Source: Notospermus geniculatus
Taxonomy: Eukaryota; Nemertea; Pilidiophora; Heteronemertea; Lineidae
Assembly (NCBI GenBank): GCA_002633025.1
Contig: NMRB01000832.1
Span: forward strand, 157,026 to 221,025
Direction: 5' to 3'
Length of the DNA: 64,000 nucleotides
Shown one piece after another: positions 42,381-52,224 of this stretch. Under the pieces are notes generated by a model that was not told where the DNA came from, ran no database searches, and was given only the letters and a program-made list of their open reading frames with translations. Every line of letters starts with the position of its first letter. Positions within the stretch are counted from its first letter, which is position 1. The translations under genes and the position numbers were made by a program.

Positions 42381-43468
42381 CACTGTGGCATATAAGGCAG
42401 TCGAAAAACAATTAAATTAAAATAGTCAACTCGAGGTGAACTTTGTTTAAGACACGGAAAAGCTGCCCGGGCGAAATCTCTGAGGAAGAGTGAGACACAA
42501 CGTTACGTCAAAGTTTGCTACAAACACCTCATAATTTTCCATCTCTTTTTGCATATTAAGGGGTTATTCGAGAAGTTTCTTGGTCAGGTGTGGTGACTTG
42601 ATCAAAAGAAATCCACCTCTGACCGGCCATGAATGAAAACTGGGACGATTGATTGCGCAATACCAGTTAGGAGACCAAGTAAACAGGTTTTACTACATGG
42701 GAGAGATAACAACTGAGTCCTTCTGTATACGGTGCTAGACATTGATCATTCATTATTGATTGTCTGTATACACATGTGTAGATATCGAATAGTACAAAGA
42801 GAGCACCGAAGGAGCACGACAGGGGTATCCATTCTGCATAATGCATCGTGTAGAAATCGGCAAACCTCTTCCTACACTCTGCAGCAAGCAGCCAGATTTC
42901 GTGTTCAACGCTTTGGGATTTTCTCGTGCGCCCAATCAGAAGCCTCGTTTCTTCGTCGTTCACGGAAGAAAAAATATCATTGATGTCATTTTATCAAATT
43001 TTGAATGGTCAACGTCATTACCGGGAACACGTCATGCACGTATTTCGGTGCAAGCTTTGCCGTGATTGGTTGCTATTTTTGGGACCGGGGAAATCCGTTG
43101 AACACGGAATGTGGTTTGCTTGCGTGAAGGTCAAGGGAGGAGAAGCATATTAAATAAATTATTACTAGTATGTTACAAATTTTTGCGAACCTGCGTCGAA
43201 GGCAGTGGGGGATCCCGTAGGGATCCTGTCCAGAAAAAAATTCACATTTCGGAAATCGCGGAGATGCGATTTCCTGGCATCTGAGAGCCATAAATAGATT
43301 TCCAAGTTTTGTTTGAAAATACTGTACTCTGAAATTTTGCCAGTTAGCCAAAATTTGCCTCCCTCCCCGGCCACTACCATCGATCGAAAGAGAGATCAGA
43401 ATGCGCGTAGGTTCCAAACCTCGTTACCAGTGGCGCTTCCTCTTATAAAAGATATCAGGACTCGTATG
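42381..43468. other. no firm gene; decayed repeat near 43190-43380
   Basis: Segment 43265-43290 (GATTTCCTGGCATCTGAGAG) resembles 50367-50388 and 51604-51620 in elements of the CAGG/CAGA group. Plus ORFs at 42841-43153 include FRCKLCRDWLLFLGPG but match no family I know. Confidence 0.4.
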
Positions 43469-44085
43469 CATAAAGGTGGAATAAGCTTATTCCAGTTCTA
43501 GCGTCCAATGGAAATACCTAGTAAGTCACATTTTTGGAAAAAATGAGTTAAGGCCAAATTCGTACTTACTAGGTATTGTTTCATCCTAATAAATAGTTTT
43601 TGTTTGCAAAATGTTCGCCAAAGCCTCGGAGACAGTGGTGCACTTACTCGGTTTTTACGTCTAAAGGCCTGTTTCCACTACAGCGCTTTCAGCAGCGGTT
43701 CACAGGCATTGGGACAATCAACAGGCTATGTATTGTTAAACCACCGAAGGATTATCCAAACCCCTGTGAAAAACGCACCGCTCGCCGCAAAATCGCTCTA
43801 GTGGAAACAGGCCTTAAGTCATCAGAATTGTGACTTACAACGTTTTTACCTTTGCAAATTCAGCATGAAATCAGAGGTAAAACATAGCAAATTGCATTTA
43901 ATCAGTTGTATGACATATTTTTAATTAGGAGTGTTTTCCACAACAAAACTCTTCAAAGTTGTCATTCCACATAAACCCATTTTTCTCGAAAACAACAAAA
44001 TGTGACAAACTAGGTATTTCCATTGGACGCTGAGTTATAACTTTTGTTTTCACGTGAAGTTATACCTGGAATAAGCTTATTTCAC
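43469..44085. mobile_element. nested TIR structure, GGTGGAATAAGCTTATTCCAG ends
   Basis: GGTGGAATAAGCTTATTCCA is mirrored at 44065-44085. A second shell, AGCGTCCAATGGAAATACCT, is mirrored at about 44010-44031. Its left side contains ACCTAGTAAGTCAC ... ACTTACTAGGT, also present at 44445-44495. Confidence 0.78.
43665..43814. mobile_element. 150-bp foldback with TAA TSD, AGGCCTGTTTCCAC ends
   Basis: AGGCCTGTTTCCACTA is mirrored by TAGTGGAAACAGGCCT, with TAA at 43662-43664 and 43815-43817. The 3-bp TWA duplication is the PIF/Harbinger signature. Confidence 0.92.
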
Positions 44086-44324
44086 CGGACCCTGAGATGA
44101 CGAGAAATGTACCTATACCGGTATCACTCTTCTCGCTGAAATGCACAGTTTCCGAGAAATCTGTCAAGGAAGACAAGGGCATCCTGCATGTACCAGGAGA
44201 TTGAGAAGAAACAATGTGATTCTCGTCATTCGATCAAGGAAGTTATACATTCTCCGAGAAAGACGACTTCATAGTTCTCGTTGTCATTTACAAACTATGA
44301 CATCACCCAGACCCGCCAGCACAA

Positions 44325-44872
44325 AAACCTTGGGCCAATGTTGGGCCAACAATGGCCAAAGTCGGCTTACAACGTTGGGCCAACGCCAGCAAAAGTCAGC
44401 CCAATGTTTGCCAGTGTTCTCCTGTGATCTGGTAAAACCTAGTAAGTCACTTTTTTATGAAAATTGAGTTAGCCCCAAATTTGAACTTACTAGGTAATAT
44501 CCCTTCATATTATGAAATAAAAATGCATAAAACCCGTCTCAGTAAGGTTCTTGTTGATGAAAACCGTAACCACTGAAATAACTTTGATCAGGAAAAACTA
44601 TGTAAGTCATTATGTAACCTGATTAAGCCATCAAACCAAATGAAATGCTATGCACTGGAAAGACCTTCCATTATGCCCAACTAAAAAGGCAACACGAAAT
44701 TCCTTTTGTCTCCTGGAGCTTAATCCTGTGGGAAAACGGTTTTCCTTGATTTTCTCAAAATTGTCTAAATGAGACTTACTAGGTTTTACCAGATCACAGG
44801 AGTGTTGGCCCGACGTCATCTTGCACACCGGCTTGACATTGGCCCAACACTGGCAAATACCGGCTAAGGAAA
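44325..44872. mobile_element. nested foldback, TTGGGCCAA-rich ends
   Basis: Outer arms are built of repeated TTGGGCCAA. Shell CTCCTGTGATCTGGTAAAAC is mirrored by GTTTTACCAGATCACAGGAG (about 44421-44440 and 44779-44798). Core AACCTAGTAAGTCAC is shared with the structure at 43469. Confidence 0.75.
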
Positions 44873-45584
44873 GTGATGTCCTTTGCCAATTTCATATATT
44901 TTTTTCGTTTATTATATGCCACCTGAAACAACATAACCCTAACCTCAAAGCAAACGTATTCAACCGCTTGATCGACAAAAATACAACCACGGTAAAATGG
45001 CTAAACAGGGATAGTCATTCATTTTCATCCGCCGATTCCTCCCATTTGAAAATCGCAATCCGGCTGCTGATTGGGCAAGAGAAGTGATCATGTGATCTCA
45101 TCATGGCGACGACCATATAATGTCAGTTGGGACTTCTCGACCTCGTCTTCCATACGGATACTCAATTCCTGCTCAGTTTTCAGCCAGAAATACAACTCCA
45201 TAAAAGTTGATGCTGTCCAGTACGCTATCTCAGATCACTTCAACAATCGATTCGTTGCCAGATTCAGACATTTTGGAAGGCTGTGAGGTGAAATATAATC
45301 CGTTTATGGAAGCATCCATCTTATGTCACGTGACCTGGTACAGCATTACTCACAATGCACTGTATCACAGAAATAACGGCGTTCTGTGCTAGACGTTTGT
45401 GTAGCAGTAGGCCTACTGCGGAAGGAAACGGCTGGCTGTGCGAGACTAGTATTTCCAAGATTATTAAACCTCGTACCAACAGTCATTTAGTGGTGGCGGA
45501 GGGGGCATTCTATAACAGTGTTCACAAAAAAGGCTGTAATCGAGTGACCGGGGGTGCTTTAAAATCATGTCTTAGTAAAATTAA
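44873..45584. other. no firm gene
   Basis: Around 45109-45290, ATGTCAGTTGGGACTTCTCG and a TTTTCAG acceptor-like site give short open frames (VDAVQYAISDHFNNRFVARF). No frame is supported enough to annotate. A fragment at 45507-45560 resembles the outer end of the next element. Confidence 0.35.
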
Positions 45585-46382
45585 ATGCCCCCCGGGGCGC
45601 GAAATTTTTTTTCCCACTCTGGTTCCGGGCTCAGGTATATCTTATTAGCATATGATCAATCAGCGTACTCATGTCCTAGATCTATGCCCACCCCCCAAAA
45701 TGTAACCTTAATCGACCATGTCATGTTTATGCCTATATAAGTGGATTTGCTTCTTTTTTTGAGAAGGCTTGCGTCTTTTTTTTGCCAAATTAAATTTGGA
45801 GTTGTATTCCGAGGATGAAGCGAAGAAATCGCTTAGTGACTTTGAAAGCAACAGTCAGATGACATTCGGGGTGTTTTTCACCACTTTCCGTGGTGACCGT
45901 TTATAAAACTATCCATTACAAATTTATGCAAAGAAAACGCGCATATGCGAAGTGTTAGTTTGTGGATCTTGCTTTTTTCCCATTTCGTGTCTTTATTATA
46001 TCAGTCAAGAACTACATGTACTTTCATCCCAGCAATGTCATGTGGCTTGATGATCTTCATCAAGATGTTTTGATAAAAATTCCAACAGATCATTTAAACG
46101 GAAACTGAGCGAGATAGAATAAGGAAAGTTAAATTTTTTCCACATTACTTGGAGGCAAACATTACCAGCGTACATAGGCATGTATTTTGAGACATACAAT
46201 ATGAAGGTAGGGGAAATCGCGCAAAAAAAGCGTCCACATGCATTAAACATGTATATGTCAACAACAATTCCACGTGTTCATAAATTATCCAGCTGCGACA
46301 CGAGAAATGATTGGTCATAAGCAAATGAGTTATATCTGAGCCCGGAACCAGAGTGGGAAAAAAAATTTCGCCCCCGGGGCAT
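45585..46382. mobile_element. 798-bp TIR element, ATGCCCCCCGGGGCG ends
   Basis: Arms of about 80 bp: AAATTTTTTTTCCCACTCTG, GTTCCGGGCTCAGGTATATC and the mirrored right arm ending GCCCCCGGGGCAT. Interior AT-rich, no transposase recognised. Confidence 0.9.
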
Positions 46383-46415
46383 CCTATAACAGATTTTTCT
46401 GTTATAGGATGCCCC
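46376..46415. repeat. perfect 18-bp hairpin at the element edge
   Basis: GGGGCATCCTATAACAGA, loop TTTT, then its exact inverse. It overlaps the right end of the 45585 element. A partial trace (GGGGGCATTCTATAACAG) lies at 45504-45521 on the left. Confidence 0.9.
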
Positions 46416-46777
46416 ACCGGGCACTCAATCGAGGGTGCATCTGATAATATCACACCGGAATGAAACGAAACGAAATGAAATCATCGAAATGGGACTCGCA
46501 AGGAATTTGAGAATTAACGTAGGCCTAATTAAGTGTCATTATGTTGCAGATGTACATGTATGCTACTCGATGGGGCCTTTATTTGATCATGAGATGAAGC
46601 ATTCAGGCTCGATGATCGAACGCACGCTCATGTTGAGGTCGACTATTTTCTCCCTATTAAATGCCCTATCTTATGTCCCCAGTTGAAAATAAGTTGCCAT
46701 GGTCCTACATGTACCAATGCTTCAAATTCTTTAATCAGTAAAATTTTGGCTTGGCGGAAAGGAGTTTTCCGTTAATA

Positions 46778-46928
46778 GGGAGTTTGAGAAATCTAACGGT
46801 AAACGCTAACTTTACGACAACGTTATTTTTTTGTACCGAAAACGCAATTTATAATCTGGTGAATTCGCAGTATGAAAAAATAACGTTGTCGTTAAGTTAA
46901 CGTTTATCGTTTGATTTCTTAAACTCCC
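46778..46928. mobile_element. GGGAG-end MITE (g)
   Basis: GGGAGTTTGAGAAATCTAAC is mirrored by GTTTGATTTCTTAAACTCCC, with TA at 46776 and 46929. Confidence 0.9.
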
Positions 46929-46960
46929 TATTATTTCAAACTTATCACGTTATCCTTATA

Positions 46961-47141
46961 GCGGTGTAATAGAATCTAATACCCCCGATATATGATGTCC
47001 ACCACCAATATATATACAAATGTATACGGATTAAGCGGCACCATTGAATTGGACTAGAGATACCAAGACCCTTAATCCTGTGACAAACAATACAGGGGGG
47101 ACATCCAGGAAGACTGGGACATTTAGATTCTATCACACCGG
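46961..47141. mobile_element. CCGGTGTAATAGAATC MITE, intact copy
   Basis: CGGTGTAATAGAATCTAATA is mirrored by TTTAGATTCTATCACACCG. Interior GGATTAAGCGGCACCATTGA and ACCAAGACCCTTAATCCTGT. Best reference for the split copies. Confidence 0.88.
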
Positions 47142-47409
47142 TGCAGAAAGACTCAAACCTGGCGACTATCAAAACAGACCGTCTTTCCATTCTATTTATA
47201 AGTGTGTGATCTAGGGCAGCGGTGTTGTGAATGAAGTGTTTTATGAATGGGGTGATGGGATATTATGAATAGTGTCGGGCCGATGAATGATCACTTCTTG
47301 TCTATGGACTTGTCCGTTCAACGACCGTCTGAAAACACGGTGACCGAGAATTCTAGTGCTGTGTCCTCAAGGCCATCATATTACCTGCGCTTCCATCACA
47401 GCGTTTATA

Positions 47410-47500
47410 CCCGTGTTATAGAATTTAATGTCCCCCGATATGTGATTTCCCCCAACAATACATTTACGGATTAAGCACCACCATTGAATTGGACTCTACA
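47410..47500. mobile_element. left half of a CCGGTGTAATAGAATC MITE
   Basis: CCGTGTTATAGAATTTAATG to CACCATTGAATTGGACTC, then continues into the duplicated segment below instead of the expected right half. Confidence 0.8.
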
Positions 47501-47991
47501 GGGTGGCCCAAAAAAGCGCAACATGGGGAGCCCAATTTTGGTGTGGAGACCAGGTTGAATGATGTCCATTTCAAACTTAGTAATAGGTCACGGTAGGATT
47601 AGTCATAAATAGGCCTGGGCCTTCCCACGAGACCGAGTGTCCTTTTCAAACTTTTACCAAGCCTATTTTGGATGATGCAATGAATGACAACTGCCCTGTT
47701 AGGTAAATACTATCACGCTGGTGACTCAACTTTTTTTCGTCCGCGACTTTACTCATGCATATTCAACTAATCGTGTTTACTATTTTTGCAGTTGTTTCGG
47801 CAAATAGAAGGGGCGACGTTACGTTACGTAAAAAATACAATCGCACGCAAAATGTCGCACGTGTGGCAGAGAGCACGTCCAGCGAGTCCACTACGGCGAT
47901 CGAGTGCTCAGTTGCAAAGCAAGTCGCAACGCAAAATCAGCTTGAAAATCAATGGTGGATTCCTGGCTTAAACGGTCATGACGGCAAACAG

Positions 47992-48092
47992 CATCCTGAG
48001 AATACTAGTATCAGGCGTTCTTACTGCTCGCACCCTTCGTCACCGCAGCGGTTGAAGAGGAGCGAGGTAAAAACCCCTGCTGTGGGAGGATG
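47992..48092. mobile_element. CATCC foldback family copy within the duplicated segment
   Basis: CATCCTGAGAATACTAG to GTGGGAGGATG, flanked by GCAAACAG and GCAAACAA, a probable 8-bp TSD with one mismatch. Interior CACCCTTCGTCACCGCAG is shared with 11464 and 19604. Confidence 0.7.
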
Positions 48093-48409
48093 GCAAACAA
48101 CGTGCTCATGTGCGAACATAATCATGTCGTATATGTACCATGTCACATGCTAGAGCCTTACAAAACTCTGAACTCCAATATCCAAAATGCGTGATTGTCA
48201 AATGACCTTGTCTCAGACTTATACTTTTAGAAACGTGGCGACGCGACTCAAGACAGTCGGTCTGATAGTAGGCCCCCGTGTCTATATCATTTCCTTCCAG
48301 AAAATTCATTATCACAATTCAGATTTTCGAGGGCGCTGTACATTGTACAGAATTTCTCGATCGCCTACGGTAGCCCGCCACTCATTCATAACTTTCATAT
48401 CAGCGTTAA

Positions 48410-48582
48410 AGGGCCTCTAGAGGCAGCTTTTTAGTTCATGTTGATGTGATTACTAACACAGAATTGGAGGCTTGAGGATGCAACTTGGGAATCATTTTCA
48501 TGAGTTCATGGTTACTAGCGCCACCTGTTGTATAGTTGCAGTACTGAGAGTAGTCCAATAGCGAGCTGCCTCTAGAGGCCCG
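48410..48582. mobile_element. TTAA-flanked MITE, AGGGCCTCTAGAGGCAGCT family, copy 2
   Basis: TTAA at 48406 and 48583; AGGGCCTCTAGAGGCAGCTT is mirrored by GAGCTGCCTCTAGAGGCCCG. The same element is at 50904-51076 in copy B, so it predates the duplication. Confidence 0.9.
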
Positions 48583-48605
48583 TTAACACACAGCATTTAA
48601 AATGA

Positions 48606-49220
48606 AATGGTCCATGGACCATGTGCTCACCGGGTTGGACATAACAGTCTAATGACAGACATGACAGAGGGATTGAGCAATCTGGGTCAAGTCATTCCCG
48701 AGTAGGTGCACTTTGGGACACGTCGTTCCTGAGTTACCGCACTTTGACGATTTTCGGTTTACGCCACCTGGCGGCCATATTGGATGTCCGATTGGGCCAG
48801 AACTTCACATGCACATAAAGATCATCTGCAGAGGGCCACATAGCACATTGGAGCGCTTTGGGTCAAGTCGTCCCTGAGTTACAGCACTTTGATGATTTTC
48901 GGGTTACGCCACCTGGCGGCCATATTGGGTGTCCGATAAGGCCGAAACTTCACATGCACATAAAGGTCATCTGCAGGGGGCCACATAGCAAATTGGAGCA
49001 CTTTGGGTTAAGTCGTTCCTGAGTTACAGCACTTTGATGATTTTTGGGTTACGCCACCTGGTGGCCATCTTGGAAGTCAAATCAGTCCGAAATTCGACAT
49101 GCATGTAAAGGTCATCTAGAGGGACGTAAATAGCAAATTTGAGCACTCCACGTCAAGTCGTTCCTGAGTAATAGCAGTTACTTGATTTTCAGGTTACGCC
49201 ACCTGGCGGCCATATTGGAT
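48606..49220. repeat. 145-bp internal tandem repeat family, copy 3, truncated at an N
   Basis: TGGTCCATGGACCATGTGCT head; GCCACCTGGCGG motifs at 48772, 48908, 49053 and 49198 (spacing 136, 145, 145). Ends abruptly at the N (49221). It occupies the site that in copy B reads straight through at 51096. Confidence 0.85.
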
Positions 49221-49221
49221 N

Positions 49222-49244
49222 TATTGCGCCGTGTATGGGCGGCT
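49222..49244. mobile_element. truncated end of the 26469-family foldback
   Basis: TATTGCGCCGTGTATGGGCG then GCT and TTA is the reverse complement of the 26469 left end. The other end is missing at the N, which supports a broken join here. Confidence 0.75.
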
Positions 49245-49731
49245 TTAGTGTACATTACGAACATTACCGAACGCTCGACTTCGGCAGCCTCGTGGTCTGC
49301 CGAAGTTGAGCGTAAAAATTTTTGCATACAAGTCGGAGAGTATATCTGACCTGTCAGCTTTAAGCAGCACCATTGAATTGGACTCTACAGGGTGGCCCCA
49401 AAAAAGCGCAACATTGGGAGCCCAATTTTGGTGTGGAGACCAGGTTGAATGATGTCCATTTCAAACTTAGTAATAGGTCACGGTAGGATTAGTCATAAAT
49501 AGGCCTGGGCCTTCCCACGAGACCGAGTGTCCTTTTCAAACTTTTACCAAGCCTATTTTGGATGATGCAATGAATGACAACTGCCCTGTTAGGTAAATAC
49601 TATCATGCTGGTGACTCAACTTTTTTTCGTACGCGACTTTACTCATGCATATTCAACTAACCGTGTTGACTATTTTTGCAGTTGTTTCGGCAATAGAAGG
49701 GGCGACGTTACGTTACGTAAAAAATACATTA

Positions 49732-49860
49732 GGGAGTTCCGGCAACGCTCCGTATCGTCGATCCGTATGACGTATGACGTATGACTTTAATAGAAATTGC
49801 ATTAGCTCGATACGTCATACGTGATACGGATCGACGATACGGAGCGTTGCCGGAAGTCCC
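49732..49860. mobile_element. GGGAG-end MITE (h), present only in copy B
   Basis: GGGAGTTCCGGCAACGCTCC is mirrored by GGAGCGTTGCCGGAAGTCCC, flanked by TA. Inner arms GTATCGTCGATCCGTATGAC. Copy A reads TACAATCGC at this point. Confidence 0.9.
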
Positions 49861-49987
49861 TAATCGCACGCAAAATGTCGCACGTGTGGCAGAGAGTGGA
49901 AATCACGTCCAGCGAGTCCACTACGGCGATCGAGCGCTCAGTTGCAAAGCAAGTCGCAACGCAAAATCAGCTTGGATTCCTGGCTTA

Positions 49988-50136
49988 AGCGGGTGATCCA
50001 CTGTCGCGATTTTGGCTTGAGACGCGTTTGCGTTCCCTTGCGGTTACCATATAAGGACTTCCGATTGCCATATAAGGCGATCGCAAGGCACCGCAACCCC
50101 GTCTCAAGCCCAAATCGCGACAGTGGATTCGCCGCT
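49988..50136. mobile_element. 149-bp AGCGGCGAATCC foldback, copy 2, only in copy B
   Basis: TTA at 49985 and 50137 flanks AGCGGGTGATCCACTGTCGC ... GACAGTGGATTCGCCGCT. Copy A lacks it (CTTAAACGG). PIF-like 3-bp TSD. Confidence 0.93.
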
Positions 50137-50181
50137 TTAGACTAAACGGTCATGACGGCAAACAGCATCCTGAGAATACTA

Positions 50182-50489
50182 CAGGCCCGTAGCAGCCCTC
50201 TGATGGGGGGGGGGGGCCCTGGCAGGGCCGGATCCAGGATTGGCCGAAAGGGGGCATAGCTCGACCGTGCGCTGAGCATGGAAAAGGAAGTGGAAAGCCG
50301 AAACGGGGGGTCTGGGGTCCTCCCCCAGAAAAAATTGACAATTTAAGTGCTTTAGATGCATTTTCCTGGGATCTGAGAGCAAAAATATGGACATATTAAA
50401 TGGACATTTGGGCCAAGGTATTTTTTGGCAAAAAAAGTGGGGGGGGGGCCCGGTACCCCCCGCCCCCCCCCCCGGCTCCTACGGGCCTG
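50182..50489. mobile_element. 308-bp CAGGCCCGTAG element with 5-bp TSD, only in copy B
   Basis: CAGGCCCGTAG and CTACGGGCCTG are exact inverses; TACTA is duplicated (50177-50181, 50490-50494) and occurs once in copy A. G and C runs lie near each end (50206-50217, 50442-50473). Five-base TSDs are known for some hAT-related groups and for Transib. The family is not assigned. Confidence 0.93.
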
Positions 50490-50903
50490 TACTAGTATCA
50501 GGCGTTCTTACTCCTCGCTCCCTTCGTCACCGCAGCGGATGAAGAGGAGCGAGGTAAAAACCCCTGCTGTGGGAGGATGGCAAACAATGTGCTCATGTGC
50601 GAACATAATCATGTCGTATATGTACCATGTCACATGCTAGAGCCTTACAAAACTCTGAACTCCAATATCCAAAATGCATGATTGTCAATGACCTTGTCTC
50701 AGACTTATACTTTAGAAACGTGGCGACGCGACTCAAGACAGTCGGTCTGATAGTAGTAGGCCCCCATGTCTATATCATTTCCTTCCAGAAAATTCATTAT
50801 CACAATTCAGATTTTCGAGGGCGCTGTAGGCCTACATTGTACAGAATTTCTCGATCGCCTACGGTAGCCCGCCACTCATTCATAACTTTCATATCAGCGT
50901 TAA

Positions 50904-51076
50904 AGGGCCTCTAGAGGCAGCTTTTTAGTTCATGTTGATGTGATTACTAACACAGAATTGGAGGCATGAGGATGCAACTTGGGAATCATTTTCATGAGTT
51001 CATGGTTACTAGCGCCACCTGTTGTATAGTTGCAGTACTGAGAGTAGCCCAATAGCGAGCTGCCTCTAGAGGCCCG
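50904..51076. mobile_element. TTAA-flanked MITE, AGGGCCTCTAGAGGCAGCT family, copy 3
   Basis: TTAA at 50900 and 51077; nearly identical to 48410-48582 as part of the duplication. Confidence 0.9.
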
Positions 51077-51387
51077 TTAACACACAGCATTTAAAAAAAT
51101 ACAGAAGTTGACGATTCAATCCATTCTATGTGCTCAATTCACACTGTCATGGCACCTCCAAAATAAAAACTAGAGTTCAGTTGAGTCTGCATGCAGACTC
51201 TGGAGTCTCCGCCACGCGTCGCATGTCACACTAGGCCTATAAGAGACATGCACGGCCAATTTTGACCCGCAATACCACATGAAAGAACGAATGTAAGGTT
51301 TTATTGATGAAAGTGACGTAAACTGAACCGGAAACTTTATTTGATGTATTTTAATCCACTCTGCCTCGCGCAATTTGACTTCCAAAA

Positions 51388-51435
51388 GTGTCCGAGAATA
51401 GATTTTTCAGTGACGGCGGTCCTATTCTCGGACAC
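51388..51435. repeat. 14-bp arm hairpin GTGTCCGAGAATAG
   Basis: GTGTCCGAGAATAG, a 20-base loop, then CTATTCTCGGACAC (perfect). It ends one base before the CATCC target duplication of the next element. Confidence 0.85.
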
Positions 51436-51440
51436 CATCC

Positions 51441-52088
51441 CAGGGCCGGCGCGGCCGGGGGGGTAGGGGGGTATTTACCCCCTCAATAATTGCGGGTGAT
51501 GTGCCCTTTTTGGTTGGGGTGCCCTTTTCAAAAGGGCACGCAAATCCCAAAAGGGCACTTTGCACGCCCCTCCAAGTGTTATGTCCATCGACCCCCGCCC
51601 AGATGCCAGGAAATCGCATTTCCGGTACTTCAGAATCAAAATTTTCTCGGGGAGCAGGGCATTTTGGTTCGTTGTGCTTTGAAATTATACTTAACTTAAT
51701 CTCTTCAGACCCGTACCTAGCATAGGGATGGGGGGCACACGCCCCCCGCCCAGGCCAGTCGTTCAAAAACATTTTTTTCAGCAAAATCAGATGGGAAAAA
51801 AGATCATTATTGTTCGTGTCTCAGGGTGCAAGAAATCCATTGACCTAAAATCACATCTCAGAGCTTCTATATTTCAAAATTTTCCTGGGGGAGGCCCCCC
51901 AGACCCCCCCCCCAAAACCGGCCTCTTCGGCGCCATGCTGGAAGGCGAAGCCCACGTCCGTTGAGCTTATCTGCTTAAAATGCCTCCCTAGCGAAAAAAA
52001 GCTAGCTACGGCCCTGCTCTCGCTCTGTATGCAGGTGCCCCTATTGATGGTGTACCCCCTCAATGGAAAAGTGGCCGCGCCGGCCCTG
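51441..52088. mobile_element. 648-bp CAGGGCCGGCGCGGCC element with 5-bp TSD
   Basis: CAGGGCCGGCGCGGCC is mirrored by GGCCGCGCCGGCCCTG (one interior mismatch region). CATCC at 51436 and 52089. G- and C-rich subterminal runs. It contains the element below. Confidence 0.9.
51706..52016. mobile_element. nested 311-bp CAGACCCGTACCTAG element
   Basis: CAGACCCGTACCTAGC pairs with GCTAGCTACGGCCCTG; CTCTT and CTCTC flank it (5-bp TSD with one mismatch). Close in size and ends to 50182-50489. Confidence 0.82.
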
Positions 52089-52098
52089 CATCCCCATC

Positions 52099-52224
52099 CC
52101 GCCATGTCCTCGGACAGTTGCTTTTTGTGGCCAAAATGTCCAAAGGAATGACAGTTTCGTTAGGGCCTACCAAAAAACAGAATGCCGATCGGGAAATGGG
52201 CGATATGGGCCGAGGACATGGCGG
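52099..52224. repeat. foldback, CCGCCATGTCCTCGG arms
   Basis: CCGCCATGTCCTCGG is mirrored by CCGAGGACATGGCGG. The 126-bp unit has no clear TSD. Confidence 0.8.

Larger units (their letters stand above)
47471..48602 (+). repeat. 1.1-kb duplicated segment, copy A (without three inserts)
   Basis: Aligns end to end with 49360-51096, sharing CTACAGGGTGGCCC, GGTCACGGTAGGATTAGTCA and TCGATCGCCTACGGTAGCCC, with only a few percent mismatches. Copy A lacks three elements present in B. No protein is recognised; the 132-codon frame at 47755-48153 is not shared intact with B. Confidence 0.92.
49360..51096 (+). repeat. 1.1-kb duplicated segment, copy B with three inserts
   Basis: Same sequence as 47471-48602 apart from elements at 49732, 49988 and 50182 and a few small indels. 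Removing the three elements accounts for essentially the whole 605-bp length difference. Confidence 0.92.

Noticed and set aside
45109-45290. Short ORFs after an ATG with an acceptor-like TTTTCAG
   Set aside because: The reading frame across the putative acceptor is not consistent and there is no domain; left unannotated.
47755-48153. 132-codon ORF in duplicated copy A
   Set aside because: The same region in copy B has inserts and frame changes, and no domain is recognisable. Treated as non-coding repeat sequence.
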